DNA of 64,000 nucleotides from Ricinus communis (lineage: Eukaryota > Streptophyta > Magnoliopsida > Malpighiales > Euphorbiaceae), in the NCBI RefSeq assembly GCF_019578655.1, contig NC_063265.1, forward strand, positions 16,912,285-16,976,284, given 5' to 3'. The notes beneath the pieces were generated by a model. It saw only the letters and a list, made by a program, of their open reading frames with translations, was not told where the DNA came from and ran no database searches. Position numbers and translations under genes: made by a program. Shown one piece after another: positions 14,130-28,100 of the stretch; the stretch's first letter is position 1; each line of letters begins with the position of its first letter.

Positions 14130-15254
14130 AACCTGGCTGCATGCAACCAACCGAACTCTTTCACTCGTGACTTTTGAGAAGATTGCAAAGTTTGTTTTCA
14201 TCAAAGTGGCTGCAAGTCTTGAATCGGCACATGAATACCTGTTGTCCCTGTAAATACAAATATGTCGGTCTACTCTTTATATTTAATTTTTAATATTTAA
14301 TATTTAATAAATTAATAAGTTTAAAAAAACCAATTTCATTTTTCTTTAGATAATTGAAATTAAATAATTAATAATTCTAATATCTAATATTTTTTTATCC
14401 ACCAGGGTCAATACAAAAAAAATTCATTTTTTCATTTTAATTCAGGATCCTCTTTTGGTGTAGAGTGAGTGCAGTCTTGCTAATTTTTTTCTAATATTAT
14501 TATTTTATTTTCTTTCCCAAAATAAAAAATTTGTGAGGTTTGAAGCCGTAATTAACAGCAACAATTTAAAAAAATTATGGTCTCATATGATCATATTAAG
14601 TAAAAACAGAAGGACTTTCAAGAATATTTAAACATAATATACAAAGAAAATTACAAAGTCTGACTAGTGTGATTAGCTGTAATTAATCAAAAAATTTAAT
14701 GCAACAACAAACCATGCAAAACAATCAGATACAAATCCTAATCTCTGGTTAAATATTAAGAAATGTGTTTTTCTTTTAATACTTTCAATTATCATACGTG
14801 TAGGTATGTTATTGTTCAACATCTTATCATACAGAAGCCATAATTGAGAGCATATTCAGATTTTAATTTGAATATCCAAGTAACATTTGATACGAAAGTT
14901 TGCCCATATATATGTAATGGCTGCCCAGCTCGAGTATGTAGCTCCTTGAGACTAGAGAGAAAAAGGAAAAAAAACATGTTTTTGTTGTTTATGACCCATA
15001 ATAATGTAAAGGCTGTCCAGCTTGGATCTCCAGGCTGCGGCTTTTGAGCCTTGGAAAGAAAATCAAGTTGTGTTTTTTCTTTTATTGTCCATAATTCGCT
15101 TAAGGTACACTGGTTTCTTATAATCAAGGAAGACGCCTGATCTGAGCCAAAGATGGGGGATCTTTACCAGTCTCCACCACTTCCCTAAGATCAAGACCCC
15201 TTAGAGCCCACACAGCATCATCATCTCCAGGAAAAATTGTGGGTGAAGTGCCTG
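14130..15254 (-). other. Two exon-like fragments of an unidentified gene
   Basis: Two short stretches look like real exons but match no gene I recognise. The segment 15136-15254 follows an AG acceptor (TTTGCAG) and encodes FPGDDDAVWALRGLDLREVV and further residues ending in a stop. The segment at about 14130-14236 follows ATTTACAG and reads DSRLAATLMKTNFAIFSKVT and onward, ending at a CAG/gt donor. They sit between LDAH copy 2 and the truncated copy 3 and are on the same strand. They could be remains of a gene or a captured gene fragment. Neither is part of the LDAH gene model, and I cannot link them to each other. Confidence 0.35.
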
Positions 15255-15348
15255 CAAAAGCACCAGAAACTATGAGTGAACTTTAGGTCTTTTGGTGAGG
15301 GTTTCTTCATTTGTTTTCTCTCGAGCACAGTCAACCAAAGATCAAGAA

Positions 15349-15360
15349 TGCTCTGATACC
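15349..15360 (-). other. Possible retrotransposon primer-binding site (initiator Met-tRNA type)
   Basis: The minus strand reads TGGTATCAGAGC, complementary to the 3' end of plant initiator Met-tRNA and used as primer-binding site by many plant LTR elements. It is preceded by CTATCA, a plausible LTR end. I found no matching second LTR or coding region here, so this is at most an element remnant. Confidence 0.3.
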
Positions 15361-15701
15361 ACTGATAGCTTTAGAACAAAGAAAGAAGGCTAAGAATCTT
15401 CAGGATCAACAAAAAGTTTTTCTATGATGTGAACTTATAGGCTTTACAAGTAGTTTTTCTAGTCCTAACATATTTGCAAGTTGTTCCAGGGGATCACTTA
15501 ACCATAATGCAAAACCACAGATAATATGGAAACGGAGTGGAATAGAATAAGACATTCTTATTTGACCACTAAAAAGAATGATGTAATTTATATCAAATGC
15601 CACTACAAGGAGGTGGGACGAATGGATATGATCACTGGTCCAATCCCTTAACAACCAAAAAATCAATTCCATTGAAATTCCAAGATGGAGTGAGACTGAC
15701 C

Positions 15702-18700
15702 TTATTGCTGCGAACTAGGTATTTGATTCTTTATCAAGCATGCTACATGTCCAGCTACCCATTCTGAGCCAGCTTCAGTACAAGAGAAACAGTGAGTATG
15801 ACCTTCTCTTTCAATTGATAGAGCAATTTCAGGAACTTGCTTTGAGATCTGTTGAGGACGAGTAAATTAAGTGTCATCCCAGATAAGACTGGATGAAAAC
15901 AAGCAAAGCAAAGAGAACAAATTTTGTTCAAAACAAGAAAATTCAGAATGAGCTTGGCAGTATGAAGCAGGGAGATAAAAATAGCACAACAGAATGGTCA
16001 TGACTCTCATTGTAGCAGTCACCATAAGCATTCCTATGAAATCTTCATTGTTATCATCCATTTTTTCCAATCCTTTTTAAGTCTAAAGCATTTAGGTCCA
16101 GCTCCAATTTTAGTTTACTGGAGGATGCTCGATATTACAATGGTCAAACAAAAACAGTTGTGAAAGTTCGGAAACAGTTAAAAGATGAGTCCTAAGTCCT
16201 GCCTAAATCATATTTGCATTCTTGAAAAACAGGTTCCATGGATATCCGCAAAAGGAAAAAAAAATAAAAAGATAACACATGATACTTTTCAGATTGAAGG
16301 GGGAAAGGAAAAAAAAAAGAAAAAAAGAAAGAAGAGAGACAATGATTCTTCAGAAACTAGACCAAGAATACCACTCTTACCTCCTCAAACAATTGCAGGG
16401 GACCCCAGTGGTCATCATCACCAAACAAAAATGTGATTTTATCCTTATTTTCCATCATGAATGTCCAATCCGGCGGCTTCGAAAGCTGAAGTAATTTAAA
16501 AGTCACAAATAAAAGAAAAAGAAACTGAAGACCATAGTTATCAGAAATCCAGAAATAGAACTCAAGTGAAATAAAGTTGCAAATGCATGACATGGTAAAG
16601 TTACTGAAATGATGTGGTTTGTGCTATAGAATGCGAAAACAGAACCATGTGGATGGTCCAATATACCACTGAAGAGTCCTCATAAGATGCTCTGTGAAAG
16701 TACATGCATTGCTATTATGAAATCCTAAAGTACAGTATTTTACAGTGTTAAGCTTATAAGCAAGAGTACCTCCCTGAATTCTGTCATCGTCAGATAGAGA
16801 ATATTCCGGATCATATGGTACTGTAAATAATGAAAAATAAATAGCAGTAAGTCTTTTTTTTCTTTTTTAACGACCCAACACTTGTGGAAGACGATCTTTT
16901 TTAGGATAAATACATTTGTATGATGTCGAAAGTCCTCTAAAGTGAATGCCATTAGAGAGATTGGTAGAGTCATAGATTCGTTTGTTTAAAGAATTAGTGC
17001 AACTACATTTGATTCAGGAAGCCAAGAACTTATATCTAGAGAAAAAAAGAAAAACAACACACTACCTGCGGCAAATGACTACAAGCAGCCTCAGCGGCGG
17101 TAGCAGAACATGATTTCCCAATAAACTTGAACACAATTAACCTTAAAGCCCACTTAGGTAGCATTCTTGATAATGCAACACTGAAACTTACGGCTGCAGA
17201 GAGGACCGAGGACCTGAAAAGACTCGTCAATTTCTACGATTATCTCTATGCATTAATTGTAAAACACAACACTAAGAATGCAAGAGGATGAATCTAAATT
17301 CTAAAGCTAAATAGTAGAGAAAGCAGTCAAGACTGAAGAGATAATGATGAAATGGAAGTCATTCTATGAGTTTTAGATAACTAGATAAGTTAATTTAAAG
17401 CCCAATTGTTAGTTAACTCAGGATTTTCTTTTTCCCCATTGTTGTACCTGTTTCAATCCAGATGTATATCAATTATAATCTAGGAAAACTCCACCAATGA
17501 GGAGATGATTTTCTAGGACGTGGAGCTCATAAGCATAGACAAAAGAGTGCGAAAGTGAATCATAGATTAGACGAAATGAAGATAGAAACAGCAATATTAT
17601 TTGTAATAAAGAAAGCTAGAACTTTACTCTGAAATCGTCCTGATAATAGGCTGCCATATTGACTTCGGGTTTAATGTTAAAAATGGATAGAGTGCTATAC
17701 AATATATCACCTGTAAATTCCAGGAAGCAGGTTTTTTAAATGCGAAAGCATACGAGACATCTAATATACAAAGTTGTCAGAAAAGATCCATCACCTTCTC
17801 TCCACACCTCCTCAGTGTTTCAATAGATATGTATGAACCGATAGAGTGCCCAACCTTCAAAGAGAAATGGCGGGTCAAACAATGAGGATTCGATTATCAG
17901 AAATCACCTAGCACAGTCCATTCTGTGATCATGCAGAATCACTCAGGCAAGTAAAATATCAAAACATTTGCTATGAGATAAATTAAATAAAAAATAAAGG
18001 CTGGTCACTTCTGTTCCTGAAATGATAATTGAACAAGTAACACAGAAGATAGTGCTGTTCTTGCATTTTGTAAATACTGGAAATCAGTAGAGCAACTGAG
18101 AATTAATCTAAGATAAATTATGTGATTACTTTTTCACCAAATGATTATCTTACCAAGATTATAGGAGCCTCGACATTTTGCAATTCATGGGTGATGAAGT
18201 CCACCTATGAAAATATAAATAGCAAGTGGGTACTATAACTTTGCTTCGAAATTAAATGGGAAATTAAACCAGCTTTGCTTAACAAGGTTTCTATATGAGC
18301 AAAAGAAGTTTTGCCATATTTCAGGTCATCAATTCTATTATGATGACTGCAAATCAAGCTAAAATCTCCTCTTGATCAGGAGACCCTCTTACTATTGTTA
18401 AGGCCAACTGACCTTGTGATCAATCTGCTCTTGCAACGAGAACAACCTTCCATGCTCCCAGTCCTAAGATCAACAAACATCATAATCAATCAAGCACAAA
18501 TATACTCCAAAGTCACATTACTACTACAAACAAAAGAAATCATACAATGGCAAATGGAAAAAAAGAAACAGGACTACCTTTTTGGTATGAGAAATGTGTC
18601 CAATAGCTGTAGATGAACACAAAATGTAAAACAATTTGGTTAAATTAGAAAAGTGGTTAACAAGAGAGAGAGAGAGATTGCCTGTTATGGATGCAACACC

Positions 18701-19091
18701 TCCAAGCCGCTCATATAAGGATTCTAAAAAGTCCTTGTAGAGTGCAACAAGACCTGTGATTGATCAATATTAACCTCTTATCGTTACTAATTAAATGCTA
18801 AATAATACCAAAAGGAAAAAAGAAAAGCATGCATAACCAACCAGGATTTCCAGGGATAAACAGCACATGTAATTTAGGAAAATCAGCTTCAATCTCTAGC
18901 AATTCAGTAGTGTAACTGAGAATAGTTCATATTATATATAAAGAATTGCAATAAAAAAAAAAAAAAAAAAAGAATCAGTATAAATACAGAAAGAAACATA
19001 TGTATAATAAGAATTCAAAATTCTGGAGATGGAAATTAAAGAACCTGGAGACATTGCATAATCTGAAACTCACAGGTTTCATGATGGTCAT
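15702..19091 (-). CDS. LDAH: Lipid-droplet-associated hydrolase-like protein, copy 2 (alpha/beta hydrolase)
   Basis: Twelve exons: 19045-19091, 18842-18915, 18682-18753, 18578-18606, 18413-18463, 18154-18204, 17795-17854, 17628-17710, 17066-17213, 16770-16820, 16381-16485 and 15702-15848. They join in frame to 305 residues, close to the size of animal LDAH. The N-terminal part holds LFIPGNPG (oxyanion region). Exon 7 holds the nucleophile elbow VGHSIGSYIS with Ser112. Exon 11 holds FGDDDHWGP, the likely catalytic Asp, and exon 12 the EGHTHCF segment with the likely catalytic His276. The family (Pfam LDAH/UPF0554) sits on lipid droplets or ER; its substrate is debated, proposed to be a lipid ester. 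An in-frame stop precedes the first ATG. Intron 3 starts with GC, not GT. Apart from the first, exon lengths equal those of the upstream copy, so it is a tandem duplicate. Confidence 0.9.
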
Positions 19092-20873
19092 TAAATTAAG
19101 ACTTCAGATGCAAACTATTTTTCCAGAACTAGGCAATATATGAAGATAACACAGCCAGAAACAGGTGTAAGCTAAGATCATCTAATATGGTTCCAGTATG
19201 CATACTGGATTGGGAACTTGGCATGTATCTATTTGTTGTCCTTATATGTGACACATACCCATAATATTTGTCCGACTTAAAATGCCACAACAAAAAGAAA
19301 TTATTAAGCTTTTTATGCATAATTCTTTTTATATGTTTTGTCTCAGTTAAATTTTTGTAACCTCAATATACCTCTACATTTGTATTAATACGTGGCTTTA
19401 TATGGTTAAAAAATTATTTTTAAAAAAATATCTTTTTAAAAATATCCCAAAGTTAATACAAAAATATCGTTTTTATTATATAATTTTTTTAAAAAAATAA
19501 TAATTTTTTAATTTTCTCTAACATACAATACAATGTGGTTGCTTTTCAATTATTATTTTTATTTTTTAATTACCTTACCAAAAATATTCAACGAAAAATT
19601 AAAACTATTATTTAAAAAAAAGTTTAAAAATTATATTTTTAATATTTTAACACAATAAAATAAAAAAAATTAATACCTTAAATTTAATAAAAGAATATTG
19701 GATATTTTTATTACTTTTCTTTAAAAAAACTTCATGCAAATAATTGAAAACTATTCTTTCAGATATTAATGAGAATCTATTGTGAGGGATTACAAGTGCA
19801 GATTGTGAAAAAAGAAAACCTAAGTGCAGGTCCACCTGTTAAATGTTGTTAACCTTGTGCCTACTAATAGAAGTTAGATTCAAAATTTATGATTACCCCT
19901 TATGTAAAGGGAAAAAAAAAAAAAAAAAAACAAGAAAGATATTAGGAAATGGTCACCTAATTATTAGATCCTTATTAATGCTTTGTAATTATCCCTTTTG
20001 TTAAAGGGGAAAAAAGACAAAGAAGAAAGACATATTAACAAATGATCACGACTTAATTAGATCTTAATTAATGCTAATGTGGACTTGCATAAATGAACGT
20101 TGACATTGCAGTCACATTCAGAACTATAAAAATGGTGATTGCATCTTTTTAAATAATTTTGAGTATAGCAAATTCCTAAAATTTGATTTTGGAAACAAAA
20201 TCAAGATTCTTAAATTCTTTTAAAAGAGATTATAAGAAAACTAAACAAACTGATTAAAAAAGCTATGCCAACTGAGCAAGTTGCAGACATTTTCCACAAG
20301 ATTCCCTCTTCCTCGATGCTTAACAAAAAGAGAAATTTAAAAATCTGAGCAAATTCACGAATTTCATTGCAAAGAAACTGTCATGATGTTCATCTCCAAA
20401 ATTATTTTTATTAGTTATTTAATTAAATCTTGCAAGTCTTCAACAAACTAAGTCCATAAATTTAACTTTGTTATTAAATAACGATTACTATGATTACATG
20501 ATAGAGAACTTCTCTAAAATTACTCTTTAACTCCAAGCTATTAACCAACATTATCAAAGCCAAAGGAGATGATTTTCACCAGGAAATAGGAGTTACTTTT
20601 GCTGAGCTAAGTTGTTTACGAGCCCTTATTTCTTTTTTACTTGTTTTAAAAGAAAAACCAATAAGCTTGCAAATTGGAATGATAATGGAGTTATTATTTA
20701 TTCTTGAGAAAATACAAACAAAATAAAAATCCAAGCTCACAGATGCATACTTTATTTACAATGTTATTATATATATAAAAGAATGGCATGATTGATAATC
20801 AGATGTACAGTTGACAAGTAATTAATGATGGGTATCATTCACTTAGGCTCTGACATGCGCAAAGGTGCCTACT
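19092..20873. other. Spacer between the two intact LDAH copies
   Basis: Promoter of copy 2 and 3' flank of copy 1. It is AT-rich from about 19330 to 19660, with poly-A runs at 18951-18971 and 19911-19930. No gene seen. Confidence 0.6.
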
Positions 20874-23800
20874 TTACTGGCTAGAGCTTAATACTTGATT
20901 CTTTAACAAATTTGCTACATGCTGCGCAACCCATGCCGAGCCAGCCTCAGTGCAACAGAAATTATGCATATGTCCTTCCCTTTCAATTGATAAAGCAATG
21001 CCAGGTGCCTGCTTCGCGATCTGTGATCAGAAAAGCTGATGAGTGAAACACAAGCCTAGAAAGTTGAACTGAAGAATTTCAATGCAGGAGAAGCTCCATC
21101 CTTCGCATATATTCTACCATAATAAGTCTTGAGGGGTAAAACAAAACCAAAAAGAAAAACTAGGCAGCTCTTCAATTATATACCAGTTACCAAGTATTCA
21201 AGTGAAACTACTATTAAGACCTCACAGCCAATAACGTCACGAAATCATCACAGGCATACCCAAAGAATAACCTAAACTGCACTTCATCCGTGCTCATATG
21301 CATTCCATTGAACCTTTCAAAAAATAAAGTTTTTCAATACAAAGAAATCCTGAACACATCACTTACCTCTTCATACATCTCCAGTGGACCCCAGTGATCA
21401 TCAACACCAAACAGGAAAGCTATTTTACTTTGATTTTCTCTCATAAATGCCCAGTCTGGTTTTTCAGAAAGCTAACAAAAAAGAATCATAGTTAACAAAG
21501 GTTCCACACATTTTAGCACGCTCATGCGTACTTTGAAGCCCACTTAAATCTTTTGTTGCAGTCAAAGAGGCGGCATACGTTAGAATAAGCATAAAAAAGT
21601 TTAAAGTTTTTGAGATGTTTCTCATGCAAATTTCCAAATAATGAAAATATGAAATAAAATTTCAAACAACAATAGCACCACATGTGGTTTTCCATAATAT
21701 AACCTGTCTATCTATTAGGAACTAATTTCATTTGAATAAAATTCTATAGCAATTCATTTGTGCTCGAACTTTTGATGTGCTATATATTTATGGCTACAGA
21801 ATAAAGATATAAACATCATATTTGCAACGAATGTAGGATTGATATTTGATTTGATATTTCATTTTCTAGAAAGCCCTACATGCACTAACAAAGGAGGCAA
21901 GTGAGAAAATAAGATGGAGAAAGAGCCTGTCTTTCAAATGAATCATTTGGAGTTCCAAGCATGAAAAGTGTAGAATATAAATGAAGTGCTAAAATTTTGT
22001 GGAATTTATTTGATAAAAATCACTACACATATAGAAGCTTGGATTCAAAAACACGATTGTTTATGCCACATTTACTACTTTACAATGACACTTTTAAAAA
22101 GCAAGAAACAATACCTTTCTAAATTCTGTCAGTGCCATAAAGATCATATTCCGGAAGGTGTGATACTGTCAATAAACAAGATATAAAATTAAAAACGATT
22201 CACAGATCCCATATATGTAGAAATTGATGCTAAAACCTTACAACACTGAGAGAAAAGAACATGAATGCCAGTATGTGGTTTAGAAAGTCCACAACCATGT
22301 ATGTTATTTAATGCATATTTCCAGGCCATGAAGGCAAGTTAAAGGGCATACCTGTAGCAAATGACTGCAAGCAGCGTCAACAGCACTAATAGACCATGAC
22401 TTCCCAATAGATTTTGACACAATTAATCTGGAAGCACATCTAGGTAGCACTCCCACTGATGCAATACTGAAACTAATCAAAGCGGATAAAACCGGGGACC
22501 TGACACACATAAATTCCTACTATAAAACCCTTATTCCTTGTTGGCATACTGACAGAAGTCAAAATTAAGGGCAATGAGCCCTAACAGTATCAGTTGATCA
22601 AAGCACTGCTACTGGAAAATTTCATTACCACACAACTTTCCACTAAACTGGATTGACTAATAAATCTTAATCCTTATAAAAATGTATCTATCAACTTCAA
22701 TATCAACTGATTGGTCAAAACAATTGAGAATCATGTAATTGTATATTTGGGTTAATAGCAACAGGTATGGAATTTGAAATCATAGCCAATCTTTTTAACT
22801 TTAACAATTATATGTTTAGAGCATGAAGTAAGCAGGCAGAAAAGAGAGGAAAAAATTGCAGCCAAAATGAAAACAGTGACTACCAATTACCATAACACAA
22901 CATTGCATAACATTGCTCAAAAAAAAAAAGAAAGAGCTTTACTCTGCTATTTTCTGGATGCTAGTTTGCTTCTCTGAAAGCGGGTTGAACATAAGAAATG
23001 GATATAGTCCTACGCAAAATCTTAACTGCAAAGCCGGAAGTAAATATCAAGAAGCATTTATTTCCAATGAAAAATACATAAATAGATGGAGTGGCAATTA
23101 CTGAAACTGTAAACATTCATCACCTTTTTGGGGGACCTCCTTAGTGTCTCAAGAGATATGTATGAACCAATAGAATGCCCAACCTTTGGAGAGAAATTGC
23201 AAGTCAGTCACCCAAAATTTCAATTTGGAAAACAGATCAACTGCGAAAGCCAAAGCTGGTCTGTGCAATTCTAAGTACAACTAAAAAAAGCAATGTAATC
23301 ATATGTCAAAACTATATCTAGATCTGAAATCAATTTCCCATAAACAAATACCAGCAATGCTAGTAAGGTAAGCAATACTTTTATTAATGTCCAGTATATT
23401 TCACAAGGGAGAAGGTATCAATTTTCATCACAATTGCTATTCTCTAACTTTATGATTGTGTTTCCAGCAGATACACTTCATCCAAGATGTAGTTTGATCA
23501 TGTCTAAACATTTCATTCTATTTCCAATTCCTAATCTAGAAATCCATATCAAGAGGTTGACTCATATTGAAAATAAGATAAAAATGATACAAACAAAATG
23601 GCCTAACCAGCATAATAGGAACTTCAACATTTTGCAGCTCCTGTTTGATGAACTCCACCTGCAAAAAAATTGCACAACTGAATGGAGACTAAAATATCCA
23701 GAACCTGCTGCAATGCACATTGGTTAACACAAAATGTTAAAAGGAAAATAAGGCTAGGAAAGTCCATAAGTTCTTAACAAGGTGAAAGTGCTGAACTGAA

Positions 23801-25172
23801 ATTTAAGTGTCACAGTCGAGAAAATTAAAGTATGCTGATACATGAGACCTGCTTGAATTAACTACACTTCAAAGGGAACTTCCGAGTTCTGATTTCAGGC
23901 CTTCACTTGGTTACCATTACCACAAGTGCACTGACCAAAGCACAAGCAGGTTGATTAAGAGGGCCTATTAATCTTCACTAAAGGAATAAACTTAACCCAT
24001 CCAGTGTTTTTAATCCTTACAGGGCACTTCTTTCCAACCCAAAAACAAAGTCTCGATTCTTAAATACTAGTGCTAGCTAACGAGAGGTCAGCAGTCAGCT
24101 GAATGCCAATAAAGCGAGTAGAAAGATACCTTGTGCTCAATTTGTTGTTCTAACGAGAACAATTTGCCAAGCTCCCAGTTCTAACAAGAAGAAACCTCAT
24201 GTAAGAAATATATCCGAGCCACTAATCAACAGAAAGAAAAAATAATACGTACAAAGTAATTGCATTGCAAAGCATGCCTTCCATACAGCAAAAGAAAACA
24301 GCACAAATCTGGTATACAAAGAAAAGAAATAGTTTATTTTCATGTTGAAACTTTCAATGCACCCTCTGAAACAAATGATTGGTTTGAGTCTTTGAAAGAG
24401 CAATTAAAAGGACAAAAGCACTTACACAAGAATTCAACTTAAATTTCATATTCCTGAAAAACATTGAGCTAGAACAATGACATCAAACACATGGCAACCG
24501 CATTCACTCTAACATACCATTACAGATAATAATGCATATCATGCTTCTTCTTTTTAATGATAGTTTCAGCACAAACAAGCAGCCACTTTTGAACTCAGCA
24601 TTAGCAAAATCAAGTACCTTTGCTGTGTGAGAGATATGCCCGATAGCTGTTGATGAATATAAAAAAGTCATCAATCAAATGCAGTAAAGACCAATCGAAA
24701 CAAAATAACCAGTAAACCAGAAACCAAAAAGAAAAATGAAATAAGCACAAGAGGAATTGCCTGTAACAGATGCACTTCTTCCAAGAAACTCATACAATGA
24801 TCCCAAAAAATCCTTATAAAATGAAACAACACCTGCATTATTGAACACCCAATTACATTATAAATTCTATTTCTCAAAGTTGAACTAATTAACCGAAATA
24901 CATATTCACAAAAAAGAAAACATAAAGAAATAACCTGGATTTCCAGGAATGAAAAGAATATGTAATCTAGGATCATCAGAGCAAATCTCGAGCAGTTCAG
25001 TTTTGTAACTGAATACAGAATTATAATAAATAAATCAACCATAGAAAGAGCTCAATAAACCATAATTTCCATACCCAACAAAATAATAACAATAATATCA
25101 TTACCCAGAGACATTGCAGACTCGAAAATCAACAGTGCTCTTGAGTGTAGAATGAGAATTTTCAAGATTCAT
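20874..25172 (-). CDS. LDAH: Lipid-droplet-associated hydrolase-like protein, copy 1 (alpha/beta hydrolase)
   Basis: Twelve exons: 25105-25172, 24935-25008, 24761-24832, 24618-24646, 24130-24180, 23608-23658, 23124-23183, 22943-23025, 22352-22499, 22115-22165, 21367-21471 and 20874-21020. They join in frame to 312 residues. The same landmarks are present as in copy 2: LFIPGNPG in exon 2, VGHSIGSYIS with nucleophile Ser119 in exon 7, FGVDDHWGP in exon 11 and EGHMHNF in exon 12. Exon sizes match copy 2 except for the first, which is seven codons longer. All catalytic-triad candidates are intact, so the gene looks functional. Intron 3 again uses a GC donor. The first exon is short and the start codon is the first ATG of its frame. 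Confidence 0.9.
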
Positions 25173-28100
25173 GCCTCTTCTTTTATATTTTGACCTACAC
25201 TCCTCTACAAAAGGAAGTCAGTGAACAGAAATGAACATAAACAGTTTGAAGACAATCTAACAGCTAACATGTATTATGTTAGTAACTGATATACTATACA
25301 ACCACCTGCAATTATTAGTGAAGAAGAGTGATAAAGGGAGAATCTTTGTATAGCAAGAAAGAAAATGAAGAAGACCCATTATTGAGCAAAAGATTAAAAA
25401 AGACGTTTACTCCGTTATGTTCGCGTAAAATATTGGTATTTGGTTCAATTTGGCACCTGCAGAATTTTTTGAACTTTTATATCAATCTAGTCCAAAATTT
25501 TACTTTTTATTTCAAATTACTCTATTTGGAGATTGAGTTGCTAAAAAGTAATAAACTAATGAATTTAAAGAATTGGTAAAATTTCTTTTTCTATGTCATT
25601 TCAGAAAGATTAATTTTTTTTGTTTCTCGAGAGAAAGTGACTCCGAATCTTTGATGTAAGGGCTATAAAATTTGAATTAAAATAGTTCAAGAAATTAAAA
25701 AAATCAAATTGAATCCAACTATAAATTTTAAGAGTAAAATTGAATCTTATTCTTAAAATATTGTCCAATTACTTTTTCTTTTCTTTTTAATGTTTGATGC
25801 ATTAGTAAATATATATTTTTCTCCTCAAAGAAAAGGCAATCTACTCTCAAGAAAAATATATCTTTAAAAAAAATGATTTTTATAACTTTATAAAATTAAT
25901 AATTTATGTAACATATAGCACACACTTACAATTACTTTAATTATGAAATTACTCTTTTAAATAATAGTTAAAAAGCATTCCCAAGCGGCAGGTGCAAATA
26001 TTTTTCATCAGGCAAGCAAAGCATTTTATATATGTGAAGTGCACAAATCAGGATTAATTAAGTTAATGTAACTAATAAAAACGTTGGAGAATTCTGGAAA
26101 TATTTTGGAATTATGGCTTCTAAATACTTGAAAATAATAAATGAATAAAAACTTTCCAAACTGCAGTTTATAAAAGAGTCGAAAAACATGTAATCAGTTT
26201 AAGAAAAACTATTTTATTTATACTTATTTTACTTTCTAAAATCACTGTTTTATTCTGTACATATTTCATCTCGTAAACTAAACTTAGCCATAGTTATTTC
26301 TGCTGGGATTTTCTTGAAGGTGCAAGAATCTCAGAATGACGTCCATTTTGGCTACCTGATTTGTCCAGAAAAGGCTTTAATCTCTCATTTCTGTGTTATT
26401 TGCTTTCAAAAACACTTGCAAGATTTTATGAATGCCTTCATCAACAGAGTGTTTATGTTAAATAATAATATCATCTTCTGTACGTGGAATTGTAGTGCCC
26501 AAAGTTTAATCTCCACCTGTGGCTTGGTTGTAGGCTGACGGCTAGTGACTCCATTATTGATGAAAGAGTGTTTGATGGGGTACCCGTTGTATTAAAACTT
26601 TCTCTTCTATTTCTAAGTATTACCAATTTTAATTCTTTTTATAGACAAAGTGCTAAATAAGAGTTTTGATTCCTCAAGAATAATATATATCTTGTAGAAT
26701 AGTGGTTTTCCTAGCATGTTAGTGATTTAATCCAATTGTCAAGTATTAGTGAGTTCTTAATTCATATCAAAATTTATTTTTAGACGAGTCTCCATCAGCT
26801 ATTACCGATTGAAATAAAAATAACAGTATAGTACTAAAAAGAAATAAATTGAAAAATTAATATCATTTAGAAATAAACAGATAAGATTTTAATACAAGTG
26901 AAGCAATTTATCTAAAGTCAAACGTGATGTGAACAATGAATGAAATATTAATGTGCAATTGCATTTTCCATAACATCATAAACAATGAATGAATTTTTAT
27001 TAAATAGAGTCATATGTAATAGAAATTAAAATCTTAATACTAAAAAAAATTAAAGCATTGATATAAATTAAAAAATATGCTAAAATCTTAGTACCAAACC
27101 GAGATATTATCCCAAGGATTTATAATTACAAAATTATGATATATATATATATATATAATTCGGTTTAGTTTTTGAAACCTCCTCTTTTCTTTGACCACTA
27201 GTTCGAAGGGATTCATTTATATTTATTAGACAGAAAATAGAAGTATTAGTATTAATCTTGTTCACATGATTGATTATGGAAGGAATGGGACAGGGAGATA
27301 GGTGCTTCCAAATACTTAAGGTGTGAAGTTAGCTAAACTAACCCAACTGAAAAACATAGGCATGTATTTTACATAATCTGACCCCCATGAATGTATTTAT
27401 GCATTAAATTATTCTCATCATTGGAGGCCATTGGTAGTTTAAAAGGGTTGACCTAATAGCTCAATATATCAATATACCTAAGGCTCCATTATTAGCTTTA
27501 AGAAAGGACTTCAATGTATAAACTAATCTTTTACTAATCATATATTTTATTAAGAGAAGTAAAATTTGGTGTAGTAAATGACGAGTTAAAAACATTTTTC
27601 TTCCCTAACTACTCTTCTAATTTTAGATTCCAAAATTCCTATTGAAATCCTAATACAATAATGCTCACATACTAAATAGTAAATATTATCCTTAGTTCTA
27701 AAGTGCATTAGTGCTCTGCCTCTTTCTCATTGAAAATTAAAATTTTCAAATCTCCTCATGCACTAACCCCTTTCCAACTAGATTTTTTTTATTTTTCACT
27801 TGAAATAATAACTTAACATAAAGAATGATAGAAATAAACCTAACACGGACGGAATTAATGTCATATTTGATTAAAATTCATAAAAGAATTCATTTCATAT
27901 GAAAAAATTTTAAAATAAATATAAGTTTTAAATTGTGACAAATTATGAACATCCTTTCAAGAATAGAATTTGATAAATGGAAATTGCTTCCCTATTTCAA
28001 GAATCTAATTTGATAAATGTTTTTTTTTTTTTTGCCCTACAACCTACCAATAAGATTGTTTGATTAATAACAAAAATAATTAATTGGTGAAGGAGGGAGC

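Noticed and set aside
26450..26540. TWNCSAQS, faintly like the WNCRG start of LINE endonucleases
   Set aside because: No further endonuclease motif follows and the resemblance is a few residues.
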